A model generated the notes under the pieces. The model did no database searches and had not been told where the DNA came from. It was given only the letters and a program-made list of their open reading frames with translations. Both the position numbers and the translations under genes were made by a program. Positions 22,556 to 32,954 of a stretch of DNA of 64,000 bases are shown one piece after another. How positions within the stretch are numbered: the first letter of the stretch is position 1; every line of letters begins with the position of its first letter. This DNA is from Delphinapterus leucas (taxonomy: Eukaryota; Chordata; Mammalia; Artiodactyla; Monodontidae), in assembly GCF_002288925.2 (NCBI RefSeq), contig NW_022098069.1:71466099-71530098 (forward strand), in the 5' to 3' direction.

Positions 22556-25110
22556 AAATCAAAGTTGCCAAAATGTTCCCATTCAAAACATGCCTACAAG
22601 TCTAAACTTCTTTAAAAATTCAAGAAATTAAATAATAAAGAAGACAGTATCAAATCAAGTAACGAAATACACATTCACTCCAGGAGAAACTTATGTTAGA
22701 ATCAGTCTAACTGAGAACTTAAAATAATTGGAGTTTGGATGCTCAAAAATAGTCATAATACTTATTAAAAATAAATTATACATATGAAAGTAAAACCAAT
22801 TCTCATAAATAAAAATGATAGATATGCAAAAGAATAAATTAATAAATAAGAAATAGTTTCACAGAAATTTTAATGACTGAAAGGATAAATTTTGTGTGAC
22901 CCACATATGAAAGTTAGCCCCAAACCAGCATAGAGCAAAAAAATTTATATATGCAACATGATGTATAGTTTCAGAATTCCCACCAGAGATATGAGAAATT
23001 CAAGTGAAGAAAATAACAAAGAATCAAAATTTGAAGGGAAATAACTAGGATGGTTCCAGAATTGATGAAGTTTCCTGAGATATAAAATTCAATGCAAGTT
23101 CCAAGCAGAAAAGAAAAATGAACATCTTACATCTGGTCATATCAGAGTGAAACTGAAGAATAACAAAGATAAAAAGAATAAGTGACAAATTTGTGATAGA
23201 AAATATGCAGTAGACTTTGCACCACCAACGTTTGCATCTTCAAAGTACTTTGTGTAAATAATAGTCAACTTAAAATTTAATATGTAATGGATATATCATT
23301 CAAAGTGAGAGCAAAATGAAACTAGTTTTGGACTAAAACAATGAAAGATTCTAAAGCTTAAAATCTCATATATTACTTTAAAATAGTTTCTTTTAAAATA
23401 AGAAAGTAGAATCAGAGAAAAGTATGAAATATAAGAAACAGAGCTGAAAAAGTAATTGATAGAAATATGGTTAATAAATCCAACTGTTTAATATAAAAAT
23501 TAATATTTTTGAGTTTGTTTTAAAAAGATAAAAAAATCAACACTATCATATAAATAAGATGAAAGTGAGGATAGGGAATTTAAAGGGTACTTAAACATGC
23601 TAAAGTCATGTGTGTTTGTTAAGTTACCTTAGTTATGTAATTATGTTTTAAAATATACTCAGAAAATAATAAAACTAATGTCTGTTTCTTCAAAATGATC
23701 TGAGGGAAATAAATGTGGAAACTCTCTCGTTACAACAGAAGGCACAAAAATGAAAAAATTTAAAAAAATATAAAAATAAAAAAAGGAAATGAAAAGCAAT
23801 CAAAAATAACATAGAAATAAGTACAAACATATAAATAATTACAAAAATTATGAATTGTTAATATAATCTATAGAAGTATAGAGATTAGCAGATTAGTTAA
23901 ATAAATCAAAATCTAGCTGAATGATTTAAGAACATTATATTCTAATCTCCTAATTTATAGAGATTGAGGGGGAGAAAAAAAGATGAAAATCCACAGAATG
24001 TACAAAGCCTACTCAAAAGAAAACTGGTTCAAAATTAGAATATCAGACAAGCTATCATTAATGAAAAAATGTGCTAATATACATAAAAAGTGAACAAAAG
24101 ATAATCTATCAAGAAAAGAATTGTGAGCTTGTTTATACTTAACAGCATAGCCTAAACATATATGCTACATATATAATATATTTTTAAATCTATAAAAAAA
24201 TAACAAAAAGGAGAAATTGACAAATTCATAAGCAGAATGGGAAAGAATTCAACACACTGTTTTAGAAACTGGTGGAGTAAATAAAAATAATTTTTAAACA
24301 AAAATATTCTTTACATATTAAATTGTTAAATTATATTTAATCAATATCTTTGCACACAATTGTCACTTATATCTCATATCCTTCTTCTCTAGTTACAGGT
24401 GACACTTGAACAATGGGGGTTGGGTGTTGTTAAGGGCATCTAAAAACCCATATAATTTTAGAGTAGGCCCTCTGTATCTGCAGTTCCATGGATTCAACCA
24501 ACCACAGACCATGTAGTAATATAGCATTTATTGAAAAAAATGCTCATATAAGGATCCCACACAATCCAAATCCCTGTTTTTCAAGGGTCAACTGTACTTT
24601 ATTTCAGACAATCATGCCTTCAAACACACTGTAGTGAGTGTCTGTTGGTTATAAATCCTATGGTTATTTTATTTATGAAGTTACCTTTTTTTACTTGCTC
24701 TTGAATAATAGGTTCACCTAGTATTAAACTTTAAAAACAAGATTTAACAACAAAATTATCAAGATTGATGTAGTAGATTAATACCAAATTACACAAGGAA
24801 CAATTAAATAAATTGACTTTATTTGGTCATAAAAGAAATTTCAACAAAGTTTAAAGAATTAATACCATGCCGAATATATGTTCTTTAATTATAAGGAAAT
24901 TAACTTAGAAAGAAGCAATACAAACGACATACATATGTTAGGAAACTGTAAAATTCACATCCAAATAACTCATGAATTAAAGAAGAAATCTAATGAAAAA
25001 TACCATATATCTAGAAGTGAATGGCAATGGCAAGATAGCATATTATACTTGTAAGAAGCAGCTAAATAATCCTTAAAGTAATTTGATAACATTAAATGCA
25101 TTTATTTGTA
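22556..25110 (+). mobile_element. Ancient L1/HAL1-like element, plus strand
   Basis: This A-rich coding-strand-biased region reads like a much-decayed old L1. Near 23040-23180 'gttccagaattgatgaag...cagaaaag...acatctggtcatatcagagtgaaactgaag' resembles old L1 ORF1. At about 24830-25080 'tttcaacaaagtttaaagaattaata...aactcatgaattaaagaagaaatc' resembles the ORF2 endonuclease end and downstream linker. No open frame survives. It is interrupted at 24396-24594 by a Tigger-type element. The boundaries are approximate, and the parts between the two recognisable blocks are inferred to belong to it. Confidence 0.5.
24396..24594. mobile_element. Tigger/MER2-like MITE with TA duplication
   Basis: This 199-bp element has terminal inverted repeats. 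The left end is 'caggtgacacttgaacaa' and the right end reads 'cagttgacccttgaaaaa' in complement. It is flanked by the TA dinucleotide on both sides (24394-24395 and 24595-24596), the target duplication of Tc1/mariner-Tigger transposons. Internal 'ccctctgtatctgcagttcc' and 'tttattgaaaaaaatgctcatataa' fit the MER2 group. It codes for nothing. Confidence 0.85.
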
Positions 25111-26459
25111 AATAAGACATAATAAAACAATGATTACATATATTTGTTGAAGTGTTCTTTGTCATATTTTGATAAAATATTTTTTATTTCTGGTTTTATT
25201 GAAAATAAATTTTGATAAGTCTATTCCTTTAATTAAATTTTCTTTCCTGGAGAATGAAGGTAAATTTCAGGGATGCCTTATAAGAAGGAAGCTCATATAA
25301 TATATCATCCAAGATGGGGTACTTTTGAGACTGAAAGCAAAAACTGTTAATAATTACACTGGGACAATGGGAAAGAGCTGAGATTCATTACCATCCTGTT
25401 TCTCACTGTCATAGCTAGAATTTAGAACATTTTAATATTTCCATAAATCCATGTTGTTTACTTTAGTGTTTCAAATTGTGCCATCTATTTCAAGGATCAA
25501 TTTTGGTTTTATAATTCTATATTTAGAACAAAAGTGTTATCACTCTGTTTTAGTTAGCATTTCTAATTTTTTTGTAGTTGTTAATTTACTTGAAATCTTT
25601 AAAATTACTTCTTTCCAGGTCATTGTCCACTTGGTTTCTAAAATAAACTTCTTTTTTATATACTTTTTTAGCTTTTTCATCTAAAATTAAAGATTACCTA
25701 GATAATACATATAGCCCCATAAATGAATTTAATGTTTCATTCTGGTATAATAAATGTGTTTAAAATTATGAATACTTTAGGGATGATTCTGAAAGTCCTA
25801 ATGAACAATAATAATGTAAGTTCAGACAGTTTCTTAATACTGTGAAACTCACTCATGGCAGCAAATAATTAGTGAAATTTCACACCAGGGAAGTAGAAGC
25901 AAAAACTGTCATTTTGAGTAAAGCATTTTTTCACCCTGTAAAATTGCCAGGTGGCCTACTCAATTCCCAGCTTACGTAAATGTCTAACAATTAAATGTGA
26001 CTTTGGAGAGGCATTGTCTGTAAACTTTATATTTTTACTAGTTTTTAAGCTTGAAGAATGTGAAAATGTATGGGCAAACTGCATTTGTGAATTTGGTATC
26101 ACTGATGCCAATATGCACGGGTATGTATTTTAATCTGATTGTCTTCCATTCAAAAAGATGAAAGTTCCAGATCTCCTCAGAGATTGCCAGGTCCATCCTG
26201 TGTTCTCTTGGGGAATTGCATTGATCTCTGGGACATTGTGAGATGGTGAATTCTAAAATTCTTTAGATCAGAGCTTTTAGAACATTTTGCCTTCCTTTAA
26301 CAGTCTAATCCTTTTTTCAAATGAGATCTACATTTAAATTTTTAACATTTTCCTTATTTTCAAGAGCGCTAAGTTTAGCAAACTGGCCTTCTTAGCAATT
26401 TTCAACCCAGTTGCCCCATTTGACTGAATTATTTGTACTGCTTTACTTTTCCCTGCAGA
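25111..26459. other. No feature recognised
   Basis: The span is AT-rich with a few short frames (77 codons or fewer) and no homology I recognise. Confidence 0.5.
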
Positions 26460-26650
26460 CCAGTTATCCTCCTAAAATAAAGTTTAGATAATGTTATTCC
26501 CCCTCTTCAAAATTCTTCTGAATTCCCAGAAATAATTCCAAAATTTTCAGGAAAGCAAAAAGATAACCTGTGACTTGGCAGCAATCAACATTTTCTCTTT
26601 TATTTCCTGCCACAACTATGTACCACCACTTCACATTCTTGACCAAACAT
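26460..26650 (+). mobile_element. Possible L2 fragment
   Basis: Pieces such as 'aatgttattccccctcttcaaaattcttctgaattccc' and 'ttcctgccacaactatgtaccaccacttcacattct' follow the order of the L2 ORF2 3' part. It is weak and not supported by terminal structure. Confidence 0.4.
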
Positions 26651-28230
26651 ATTTTATATAATTGAAAAAAGTGACTCAGTTTTATTCTACCTGTGTAACC
26701 TCTATCAGAAAGTAGTCCAGATGCTCTCTCATTCCATCCTGTATGAGTTTCCAGTATCTTGGAATCCCTTCTTTTCAAGATGTTATAATAAATATTTGCT
26801 CTAAATTGTAAATGATTTTTGATTAAAGATGAGAGTTTGTTTCTCTTCACATTCATTCTGGGGAATTATGATTACTTATAGCAGGAACAAAAAAATTTTA
26901 ATTATTTTAATAATCCCTTAATCAGACCTCAAGCTCTGATTAAATTGAGGAGTAAAAGATGACACTCCAATTTTGAGGTTATTAAAAATATCTATAGACT
27001 CCTTTAAGTCTTTAACATAAACCAGTCTGTTAGAGCTGTCTTCATGCAGGTATATTCTGGTCATTCTCATGTGCTTGGCTCTTTTCACAACCGGTGCCAA
27101 CTGGTGAATCTCAATCAGCCATATAGCAGTTGGCACCTTTATGATTGTTATGTTGTGGCTTCATCATTTTCACTTTATATCCCTTGCCTCAGAGGCAGAA
27201 TTTGGATAATTTGAACAGAGACATGTAGACATTTGTGAATTTGGACTGGCAGAGGAATGTGGTTTTAATGGAGTACATTTTCCAAAGAAAAGCAGAACAC
27301 ATGTTCTGCAGCTGAGCTTCACAGAGATACTGGTTTAATGAAGCAGTAGGGGCCACCACTTATATACTACTTAAGTAGCAACAAAACAGTGGCACCAAAG
27401 GGAGAACAATGTAACCTTTCACAACTTTTTTCAATCTTAATATAAATGTATTAGTTTTCAGAAAAAAAAAAAGAGCTGGGGAAATTATAATTCCCTAAAT
27501 CCACTATAAAAGGGGGAAAATGAAGTAATAAAATTATAGCTTCTATTTAATTCTCTGATACAGTGTATTTCCTTGCTAAATATATGATCTTTCAGAAAAT
27601 AATATGTAAGTTTAGGCACAGGCTCCTACTGCCTATTCTTAATGGTATTTCGGCAACCCCTACATAATGTCTTATTTCTTTGGGGACTAACTGGGCTGTG
27701 TCTACTTGCCCGGCTGCTAAGAGAGAGCGGGTTACATGTTTTCCTCCAAGCCTTTCTTTTGTAGTCCTTTTCATGGAGGAATTGGGCTTTTGCTTCAGGA
27801 TTACTTATAGGGAGGCTATAGACAAATTAATGAAGTCTCATAAGTCACTGTCAGAGTAGCTGATGGGTTTAAAGAGGCTAATTAAGTTTACTTCCTCTTC
27901 CAAATGTAGTTGGGTATTTCTTTTTCAATTTAGAAAAAGAAAACTAGTTAAATCAATGGATCTCACTGCTATTGATTATATTCTTGTTCATTTGAGGATA
28001 AGTGGAGAATGCACCAGGGTCAGTATTTGGATTTTCTATCAGTTTTAGAGCATAGGCTGTGTGGAGAAGTGTGTCTCTATGCAAGTGCCTGTTGCTTACT
28101 GCCAAATGACTTTATGTGACTCCATATGACTTATAAACTGTGACTCATCAGGTATATTTCCCAAATCAATATTCTCAAAATTCTCTTCCAATTTTTCATA
28201 TAATTCTTCAGGGCAAAAATATGAAAGTAA
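26651..28230. other. No gene recognised
   Basis: No repeat or gene could be identified. Small minus-strand frames at 26494-26856 (120 codons) and 26918-27136 (72 codons) have no family resemblance that I can see. Confidence 0.45.
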
Positions 28231-28233
28231 CCC

Positions 28234-28290
<57 letters not shown>

Positions 28291-28604
28291 CATCTTTATT
28301 GGAGTATAATTGCTTTACAATGGTGTGTTAGTTTCTGCTTTATAACAAAGTGTGGAAATAAAAATAAACAAATGGGACCTAATGAAACTTCAAAGCTTTT
28401 GCACAGCAAAGGAAACCATAAATAAGACCAAAAGACAGCCCTCAGAATGGGAGAAAATATTTGCAAATGAAGCAACTGACAAAGGATTAATCTCCAAAAT
28501 TAATTAATTAATTAATCTCCAAAATCTCATGCAGCTCAATAGCAAAAAAACAAACAACCCAATCCGAAAATGGGCATAAGACCTAAATAGACATTTCCCC
28601 ACAT
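28231..28604 (-). mobile_element. Short twin-primed L1 insertion (5' inversion)
   Basis: After 'ccccacat' (28231-28238) come a (TA)n run and the reverse-oriented last ~65 bp of the L1 3'UTR (28288-28352: 'catctttattggagtataattgc'). The strand then flips: 28353-28596 is forward ORF2 sequence ('aataaacaaatgggacctaatgaaac...cctaaatagacattt'), followed by 'ccccacat' again at 28597-28604. A reversed 3' end joined to an inverted upstream segment inside one duplication is the signature of twin priming. About 1.3 kb of L1 between the two segments is missing. An ATTA expansion sits at about 28499-28515. Confidence 0.82.
28239..28287. repeat. (TA)n microsatellite
   Basis: About 24 TA units sit where the L1 poly(A) tail should be, so the run probably grew from the tail. 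It is likely variable in length. Confidence 0.92.
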
Positions 28605-28718
28605 AATATATTGCTTTAATAAATATCCTGGGATTTTCTTTTTACAGGTTATTGTTAATTTTTGTCTCATTCTCCTGTTATTTAGATATGCTAGAATAAA
28701 CTTTTAATAATGCCCTGG

Positions 28719-29174
28719 AGAGAACATATTTGCAAGTGATACACCCAAAAAGGTGTTGATGCCCAAAACATATAAAGAACTCATAGAACTCAACAAGAAC
28801 AAAAAATCCTGATTAAAAAATGGCAGAGGATATGAATAGATGTTTTTCCCAAGAAGATATATAGATGGCCAACAGGCATATGAAAATATATTCAACATCA
28901 CTACTTATTAGGGAAATGTAAATCAAAATCATAGCAAAATATCACCACATACCTGTCAAAATAGCTATTATAAAAAATTCTACAAATAGCAAATGTTGGT
29001 GAGTATGTAGAGAAAAGGGAATCCTACTACACTGTTGGTGGGATTGTAAATTGATGCAGCCACTATGGAAAACAGTATGGGTGTTCCTCAAAAATCTAAA
29101 TATAGGGCTACCATATGATCCAACATTTCCACTGCTGGATACATATCCAAAGAAAACAAAAAGGGTAAGTTGCG
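28719..29174 (+). mobile_element. Old L1 ORF2 3' fragment
   Basis: The forward sequence 'acatatttgcaagtgatacaccca...aaagaactcatagaactcaacaa...gatggccaacaggcatatgaaaa...ggcataaccatatgatccaac'-like blocks is the end of an L1 ORF2. It is clearly more diverged than the large L1s here. A scrap continuing it ('aaagatacatgtaccccaa') resumes after the inserted 3'UTR at about 29463-29480. Frames are broken. Confidence 0.75.
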
Positions 29175-29462
29175 ACAAAGTGAGAGAGTGGCATGGACTT
29201 ATATATACTACCAAATGTAGAATAGATAGCTAGGGGGAAGCAGCCACATAGCAAAGGGAGATCAGCTCAGTGCTTTGTGACCACCTGGAGGGGTGGGATA
29301 GGCAGGGTGGGAGGGAGACACAAGAGGGAGGAGATATGGGGATATATTTATATGTATAGCTGATTCACTTTGTTATACAGCAGAAAGTAACACATCATTG
29401 TAAAGCAATTATACTCCAATAAAGATGTTAAAAAAATAAATAAAAATTAAATAATAAAAAAA
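29175..29462 (+). mobile_element. Young L1 3'UTR-only insertion
   Basis: This is the complete L1 3'UTR of the same type as copy A in forward orientation: 'acaaagtgagagagtggcatgg', a G-rich 'ggggtgggataggcagggtgggagggag' block, 'gattcactttgttatacagcag', 'ccaataaagatg' and an A-rich tail. It is severely 5'-truncated and lies inside the older L1 fragment. I could not define a clear duplication. Confidence 0.85.
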
Positions 29463-29480
29463 GATACATGTACCCCAACA

Positions 29481-29944
29481 CACAGAACTCAGAGTTAATT
29501 GTTTTCTTTCCTTTTCATAAATTTTATAAATGCATAAGGCAACAAATATATTTTGGTTAAGTGGCATCTTAAGTCAAAACAGTATTTAATTTTTTGAAAG
29601 ATAGACTCAGTAGAGTAAATTTAAATAAAAATTGTAAATGGATTTTACAAATTTTACTTACAACATATTTTTGATCATGTTGAATAGCAGAACTACTCAA
29701 GCAAAAACAATTTGAATTAAAATATGGCCTATGACAAATTTTACACAAGGCATTCAAAACAATATTTTCATACTAAATTATGTTTTCAAGCTCAAATAGA
29801 GATTTACCAGTACAAAATTACTATATATAGTAATTATATATGTATATACATGTATACAGCCCTTCATAGGTGCATGTATGAATTAAAGGTATTATTTTTG
29901 AAACTAAAACTAAAAATGAAACATACCTCTTTAATATGAAACCT
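29481..29944. other. No feature recognised
   Basis: AT-rich sequence with no supported gene or repeat. Confidence 0.5.
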
Positions 29945-31165
29945 GCCTTTTTATTTCTTCTACAAACACTCAACTGGGGTCAGATTTGACTAAACACACA
30001 CAGATTTCATTTTCAGCTTCAATGAGGTGATTTCTGTGCTAGCTCATGATGCTTACCAAACCAAAAAAAACTTGCTCACTCACATAAGATGTGGGAAACT
30101 GCAGCAAATTGTTTATTGCTTTCCTACTAATGGCAGGGGAGACTTCCAGACTTGTCTCATGGACTCAGTAAATCTCATCTTGAGTATATGGCTATTCTGC
30201 AGCTCACAAAGTCCTTCATCTCTGCTGAAGTCAAGCTCTTCTGCTGAATAGAAGATTCAGATAAACGGTGTTCCCTCACCCAGTCATTCACTTGTGTTGA
30301 AAAAGGGTAGGGATGGGGGAATTCTCTTCAGTTTTGACATGCAGTTCCTTCAGGTGGTTTTCAATAAGATTTAGGGTATTCTGATATCCTTCCTCCCTGT
30401 CAAAACCAAGCAGCTTGGAAACACTTCAACATTTCCTTTTGCAGTATGATTTTTCCAAAGATTTGGTTTCCTTTTAAAACCAAGACTGCAGTCACTTGAA
30501 GGCATTTTCTACAGGGCACTATGGTTTCTTGTATTATAGGTTCATGTGGTGAAAAATGTCTGACAGTAACCTAGTTTCCATAGACCTGACTCATCCTCAA
30601 AATACTCACTAAAACCTGACACTATTTTCTTGAAGGTGATTTCTCCAATTCACCTTTTAGCTTCAAACACTCTACTGAGAACTCTTTGGTTAAGCCACCA
30701 AGTTTCTTCATGTTGCACAAGATATACTCTTGGTCCAGGTTTTCACATACTTCTGTAAATGCTCTTGAGTAAAATGATCTGTGTTTAAAAAAAAAATTGT
30801 AACATTCTTAAGAAATAATTTCATTTCTAAGAATTTTTGTGTGTGTGTGTGTGATACGCGGGCCTCTCACCGCTGTGGCCTCTCCCACTGCGGAGCACAG
30901 GCTCCGTACGCACAGGCTCAGTGGCCATGGCCCACCGGCCCAGCTGCTCTGCAGCATGCGGGATCCCCCTGGACCGGGGCATGAACCCACGTCCCCTGCA
31001 TCAGCGGGCGTACCCCCAACCACTGCGCCACCAGGGAAGCCCTTCCAAGAATTTTTGATACCAGCACCTCTCTGAAAAAAAATGTGATGTGAGGAATTTT
31101 TTTTTGCACAAGTGAAACCCTTCATGAAGCCAATCACTGATGCTGACAGACACCTCTATTTCCAG
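29945..31165 (-). pseudogene. hAT-transposase-like pseudogene (ZBED/FAM200/Charlie type)
   Basis: I found this by translating the minus strand. In N-to-C order it shows a weak block around 31060-31165. A piece with 'FYSRAFTEVCENLDQEY' (about 30720-30780) follows, then 'WWLNQRVLSRVFEAK' (about 30658-30703), matching the 'HTEVRWLSRGKVLxRVFEL' block of hAT transposases. Next comes 'SEYFEDESGLWKLGYCQTFF' (about 30560-30625), like 'LADLFEDEEWLAKLAYLADIF'. The piece 'NLIENHLKELH' (about 30340-30380) lies further on, then 'AEELDFSRDEGLCELQ' (about 30197-30246) and 'AINNLLQFPTSYVSEQVF' (about 30069-30125), the C-terminal dimerisation region. The blocks are in three frames with internal stops, so it is dead. 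A CHR-2 SINE at 30839-31042 splits it. It may be the decayed transposase of a Charlie-type element or a processed copy of a domesticated hAT gene. I cannot decide between them, and the N-terminal part is not visible. Confidence 0.78.
30839..31042 (-). mobile_element. CHR-2-type SINE, reverse, with (CA)n tail
   Basis: The reverse SINE ends 'ccagggaagccc' at 31042. Where the poly(A) should be, there is a (GT)n run (30839-30853) followed by 'gatacgcgggcctctcaccgctgtgg'. The 14-bp 'ttctaagaattttt' (30825-30838) matches 13 of 14 bases at 31043-31056. It inserted into the hAT pseudogene. Confidence 0.92.
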
Positions 31166-32724
31166 ATATGAAAACCACGTTTTAAATACATGTTGGTCAT
31201 TATTTATTTCCACTGGCTTTTCACACCAGGAAATATTTTATTGAATTTAACCATGATTTACAAATCTTGAAAATGCAATACATTTCCTGGGGAAATCCAT
31301 TCACTCGATCTGAATATAAAAGTTTTTTTACATAAATCTCTTTAGCATATGTTACATGCTATCAATACATCAACTTATTGTACTACTTGAGCATGGAACC
31401 CTTTTGTTTATTGTACTGACATATTTCTTAGCCTTTTACTTGCTATATTTTCATGTGGAGTATTATTAGTTACCTACCAACTGTGTGATTTTTCCTTTTC
31501 TGAGATTTTGTAGCCTTTTCATTGTTCTTTCCTTCCTTCCTTCCTTCTTTCCTCCCCCTCACTTCCCGTTTTTCTTCCTTTCTTTCCCTCTCTCTCTCTT
31601 TCTTCCTTTCTTTTTTAACCTTAATTCAGTTTTGATATGCGAGTACAATAGTTGTTTAAAATAACCAGTACTTTTACTTGTCAAATAACTCTGATTTGTT
31701 TTTAAAGTCTTTTCAAAGTGATTTTTGGAGAAACTGCTTCACTTGTAAATTGTTTGCCACGAGGCACTGAACAAATACCAGCCTGTGTAAAAACCACTGA
31801 GAATTTGTTTTTTCTTTATTATTAACCTTATTCGGTACCCCATAGACCTAGACTTAGACTCTTTATCTTCCAGCCCACATCTCTTCTTCAAAAATCACCA
31901 CCATTAGACATGCTTGCAAGACACAAATGCTAGTAAAATGTCAAATGAAGATTTACATCTATGCAGTATGTAACCATTATGCAAGAAAATATATGTAATA
32001 TAACCTATACATTTCACATTTTGCAAGGTTTAAAACAAAATCAAGGTTGTAGGGGAGCAGCTGAGTCATGATGCATAATAATTCTTTCTTTAGAATGAAA
32101 CTGACTATACTTTCTCTTATCCTACTCTCTCATGAAACCTCTCTTGATCTGATTCTGCAGAATCCCTGGTAAGAAATGGATATACACAAACCCTCCCCTC
32201 TACCAAGAAAGGAACTGAGACTTGAGGAGAATGATCTCAAGCCTAGAGGGTAAATGAGGTCAAGTTAACAATTATAAGCAGTTTGTCTTTGAGCCTGGTC
32301 CTCACAAATTATTATAGAAGTTCCCCTTATTTTTTATTTTTATAATTTAAAATGGGAATCTCCATTTGCTACCTTACATATGTTCCAAAGCAAGTCATTT
32401 TAGCCTCTGTTAACAAATGTGCTATCTGCTAGAGGAAATCATGTAAATACACCTCACTTCTGCCCCTACAACCACCATCAGACACCAGAATACTCCCACA
32501 ACTAGCATTGCCTCTGTCTGCTTCTAACTCTGACAGGGTTCACTACATCTGTCGATGATACTTTGGTGTTTCAGTGCTTTTGAGGACACTTGTGCAACAT
32601 CTTGTTGGTGTGGGTGCTGATGCTACTGTTTCTTCATTCCCTTTAACTTCCATGTTGCTCTCTACTGAAGCGTAAGAATCTCTTTACTCCAGCTGTGTGC
32701 TGTCTCTGTCACACTGCCCCAAAA
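31166..32724. other. Unclassified; pyrimidine tract at 31528-31617
   Basis: There is no gene. A (CTTC)n/(CT)n tract of about 90 bp lies at 31528-31617. The rest is AT-rich or unrecognised. Confidence 0.5.
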
Positions 32725-32737
32725 GCTATACTCTTTT

Positions 32738-32941
32738 TTTTTTTTTTTGCGGTATGCGGACCTCTCAGTGTTGTGGCCTCTCCCGTTGCAGAGCACAGGC
32801 TCCGGATGCGCAGGCCCAGCGGCCATGGCTCATGGGCCCAGCCACTCAGCAGCATGTGGGATCTTCCCGGACCGGGGCACGAACCCATGTCCCCTGCATC
32901 GGCAGGTGGACTCTCAACCACTGCGCCACCAGGGATGTCCC
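32738..32941 (-). mobile_element. CHR-2-type SINE, reverse
   Basis: The poly(T) and 'gcggtatgcggacctctcagtgttgtgg' begin the element and 'ccaccagggatgtcc' ends it. Duplications are 'gctatactctttt' (32725-32737) and 'gctatgctctttt' (32942-32954), 12 of 13 matching. The open frames of up to 118 codons across it are SINE sequence, not genes. Confidence 0.92.
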
Positions 32942-32954
32942 GCTATGCTCTTTT

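Noticed and set aside
26494..26856. 120-codon minus-strand frame
   Set aside because: No recognisable domain or start context, overlaps a possible L2 scrap, and no conservation evidence is available.
27093..27137. 11-bp perfect inverted repeat 'ggtgccaactg' with a 23-nt loop
   Set aside because: One such hairpin is expected by chance in a window of this size, and nothing around it suggests an RNA gene.
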